Translations under genes and position numbers: made by a program
Shown here: positions 61,552-64,000 of the stretch, piece by piece
Numbering within the stretch: position 1 is the stretch's first letter
Layout of the letters: the number at the start of each line of letters is the position of its first letter
Notes under the pieces: model-generated
The model's database searches: none
Told to the model about the DNA's origin: nothing
Seen by the model: the letters and a program-made list of their open reading frames with translations, nothing else
NCBI RefSeq assembly: GCF_001411555.2
Contig: NC_049903.1
Location: forward strand, 30,731,083-30,795,082
From: Juglans regia
Taxonomy: Eukaryota > Streptophyta > Magnoliopsida > Fagales > Juglandaceae
DNA length: 64,000 nucleotides
Direction: 5' to 3'

Positions 61552-61767
61552 TGTTATCTCTAAAGGATAAACACCAATGTCAACCTTGCAATAATATTAG
61601 ATCAAGAAGAATAGGGGTACAAAAATTTAGCTGTCAAGTAAGATGATCAAGATCAGGGGCTAGCTAGCTAGCTTATAATGAGATATAAAAGATGGAGAGA
61701 GGCCGGAGAGTGGAGCAGATATTGAAGGAGGAGAGATTAATGTGAGATATGTCTACGTGTTTGCCTC

Positions 61768-61823
61768 TTGACTTTAAAGTAAGAGTCGGTGTGTTTCTGT
61801 TTTGTATGTATTGGACTTTGACT
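61768..61823. promoter_or_regulatory. Pair of W-boxes upstream of the WRKY gene
   Basis: TTGACT occurs at 61768-61773 and 61818-61823, each within the same 13-base word TTGACTTTAAAGT. They lie 217 and 267 bp upstream of the start codon. A third, TTGACC (minus strand), is at 62242-62247. W-boxes are the binding sites of WRKY proteins, so auto- or cross-regulation is plausible. Confidence 0.55.
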
Positions 61824-62384
61824 TTAAAGTTCAGAATTCCATGATCCGTGTCAAAGGGTAACATCAATCGTTTGTTATGTACCGTTCAGTGGGGCAAACC
61901 CCCCCATGCTCCAAAAAATTGATATTGCTTATGGAGATTCTTTGCATATATACATGAAGCTGGCCAGTAAGTTTATAATAACCCTAGGGCTTTGCAAAGG
62001 GTGGAGTCCAAAAGTTGCAGATATGATATTGTACGTTGAAATAATATTTATATCATCATCATGTAGATGTGCTGTCAATTTTTTAGTTTTTTTAAATAAT
62101 AGAGCTGTTAGCTGCTACTTTGTTTCATTCTCTGTATTTTCATGTAGTGTCTTTGTCTTCTTATTTGGTTCTAATGGTATAGATGCATTAAGGTGGACCA
62201 AAGCCACCTGATCCACCACCAGATCATTAAACCATAGCAAAGGTCAACCACTAAAGAATTGATAAAAAAGTTCCTTTAAATTATTTTTTTTGCAAGTGAT
62301 TCTCATTGGTATATATCATTATCACCCTAAATTAACTCATATTAATGAAGCATATGTTAAAACACAGATTTAACATAGAAGAGT

Positions 62385-62540
62385 AATGTTACTCATCATT
62401 CTAATTTTTATCATCTTTTCATCATCCTATGATGTGGCATTAGATGATTGAAAATTATTTATTACATTTCACTTGTAAACTTATCATTTAATGCCACATC
62501 TTGAGATGATAGGAGGATGATGAGAATTTAGATGATAAAT
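62385..62540. mobile_element. Short palindromic MITE
   Basis: The left part has CATCATTCTAATTTTTATCA and ATGATGTGGCATTAGATGAT; the right part has ATCATTTAATGCCACATC and GATGATGAGAATTTAGATGA. The two halves are imperfect reverse complements around an AT-rich centre. Target duplication not resolved. Confidence 0.65.
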
Positions 62541-63480
62541 AGATTTTTTCAATATAGAAAAGCATATGTTTCTCCGGCCTGGTTTTCTCTCTCCCTCTTT
62601 GAGAACAACATTTACAAAATTTAAAGTATGGCACTTGAGAACCAAATCTAAATAAATAAAGTTTAGGAAAATACTACTAATGTTAGATACAGTTTTAGAT
62701 TGGTATGCAAGTTTCACGTATTCTTTTTGAGAAAATCGGAGTCAACTATTTAAAAATAAATTTTCTCATCGGGATCTGCATACCATAGATTTATCTAGTT
62801 TTTTTTCAAATGGGGTGTACTGCATAATATAATTAAACATATATATAAATATGCACTTAATACATGTAAGAAATAAGCACACTTTTAAGTTGTAATATAT
62901 GTATCTGTGACTAGAACTACAATTGTACGTATTTCACTAAATAGTAAACATGACCCACCCCACCCAGTTAATGTTTTAAAAAAGAAACTAATTAAAAGCA
63001 TAGCCTGGACATATGTAACACCTTGACACGATGAGGATTCGGCATCGATCCCAGAAATGGACGTACAATGACCAAAATTTGCAGTGAATTAATTAATTAA
63101 TTATGGCCATCCACTCTGTTAATTATATATATATACAACCATAATGCATGCATGTATATATGCATGGCCACTTTCTTTTTACTTTTACAATTCTATCTTC
63201 ATGAGCATGCATGCATATGGCCATTTATCAATATGCAGGGGGGTGGTTGCTTCAAAGTTAGGGAACTTTCGTGACGGCTTTGACTTTGTGAATTCTAGAA
63301 AACCGCAAGCTAGCTAGCTTGGATGCCCTCCTGCGTAAGGACAACCGGAGTTGACTGTCAGAGTGGGCTTAGGTTAGCTGCTAAAGCCGTCGCTTAGCGA
63401 AGTGGGCACAGGTTAAAACAGTACTACTGCCCTCCCCCAAAAAAAAATGTCAACCCTGCTAGCTCTATGTGGGGGCCAAG
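62541..63480. other. Intergenic spacer
   Basis: No gene recognised. It contains RY-type CATGCATG words (63143-63216) and a TATATA run near 63126. Confidence 0.5.
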
Positions 63481-63500
63481 TGGCTCGTGAATGGGGGCGG

Positions 63501-63550
63501 CACGTGTGTGAGAAGAAGGGTCCCACATGGTGTCGATCGGGTATCACGTG
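63501..63550 (+). promoter_or_regulatory. Paired CACGTGTGTG (G-box/ABRE) motifs near the right edge
   Basis: CACGTGTGTG is at 63501-63510 and again at 63545-63554, 44 bp apart, in a GC-richer patch with a nearby CCACGTCGG at 63579. Such pairs occur in ABA- or light-controlled promoters. The gene they serve would lie beyond the window. Confidence 0.4.
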
Positions 63551-63559
63551 TGTGGAGGG

Positions 63560-64000
63560 ATGGAGGGGTTGGAGCTGTCCACGTCGGTGGATGGATGGAG
63601 CCGGCCCCATGCATGCATGCAGCTAGCTAGCTAGCACGAGAAGCGACGGTGCAACTACACAATCGGGTCTTTTAGGGCACGTACAAACAAAAAAAAAGGG
63701 GTGCGCAGGGGCGTGCAAGGGCTAAGATCGATCATGCATGGGGACCCTAATCCCTTTGGAATTTATGGGGTATTTCACTGTTGCTTAGAGGCACTTTCCT
63801 CCTGCCTCACGGCTCCTTTGGCATCTTTGAAAATAGACTACATCAGCAATATGCAGCTAGCATGAATTCATCGACTCTTAGATCTCTTTCCTTCTAAATA
63901 TTTAAACATATGTCAAAGGGTGTTGTCCCTATTGACACTAACAAATCAGGTAGACTAGCTGGTTACTTTACACGACTACTTGTTGTAGTACAATATATAA
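63560..64000. other. Right edge, no gene recognised
   Basis: Contains GCATGCATGCAGCTAGCTAG near 63610 and no coding match on either strand. Confidence 0.4.

Overview
This window reads as nuclear DNA of a woody eudicot. It has spliced genes with GT-AG introns, AT-rich intergenic sequence, and a dense mix of LINEs, copia and gypsy LTR retrotransposons, a SINE and several MITE families. One MITE family (terminal blocks built from GATGAGATGAG and ends like GGCCTTGTTTG) recalls repeats I know from Fagales such as walnut, pecan, chestnut and oak. That assignment is inference from memory and could not be tested here. No bacterial, organellar, CRISPR or tRNA-gene sequence was seen.

Five genes look intact. 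(1) A LISCL-type GRAS transcription factor, 4109-6388 (+), single coding exon, 759 aa. (2) A plastid-type YidD membrane-insertion factor, 15898-16556 (-), three exons, 154 aa. (3) An atypical short-chain dehydrogenase (At5g02240-like), 17783-20008 (-), seven exons, 255 aa. (4) A HAD-family pyrimidine 5'-nucleotidase-like hydrolase, 24402-26041 (-), eight coding exons, 307 aa. (5) A WRKY49-like transcription factor, 59248-61551 (-), three exons, 342 aa. The exon sums for genes 2 to 5 are exact multiples of three, and each boundary was placed from the sequence. The genes are unrelated; nothing suggests a cluster acting together.

The rest is mostly transposon history. 1-2.2 kb: a decayed copia element entering from the left edge. 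7-15.9 kb: three LINE copies, one full length with target-site duplications (TSDs), inserted 27 bp beyond the YidD stop codon. 36.9-42.0 kb: a complete copia element with 287-bp LTRs, a TSD and unusual TA...CA termini. 42.4-53.5 kb: a dismembered FtsH-protease pseudogene, broken by a SINE and by a roughly 10-kb gypsy-like element that itself contains a nested, deletion-bearing gypsy element. 56.6-57.2 kb: a solo LTR. Many MITEs lie in the intergenic spaces.

I found no convincing new multi-gene system. The observations most worth checking are a miR159-like 20-mer overlapping the copia primer-binding site and gag start, the FtsH pseudogene with inverted pieces, and the LINE in the YidD 3' region.
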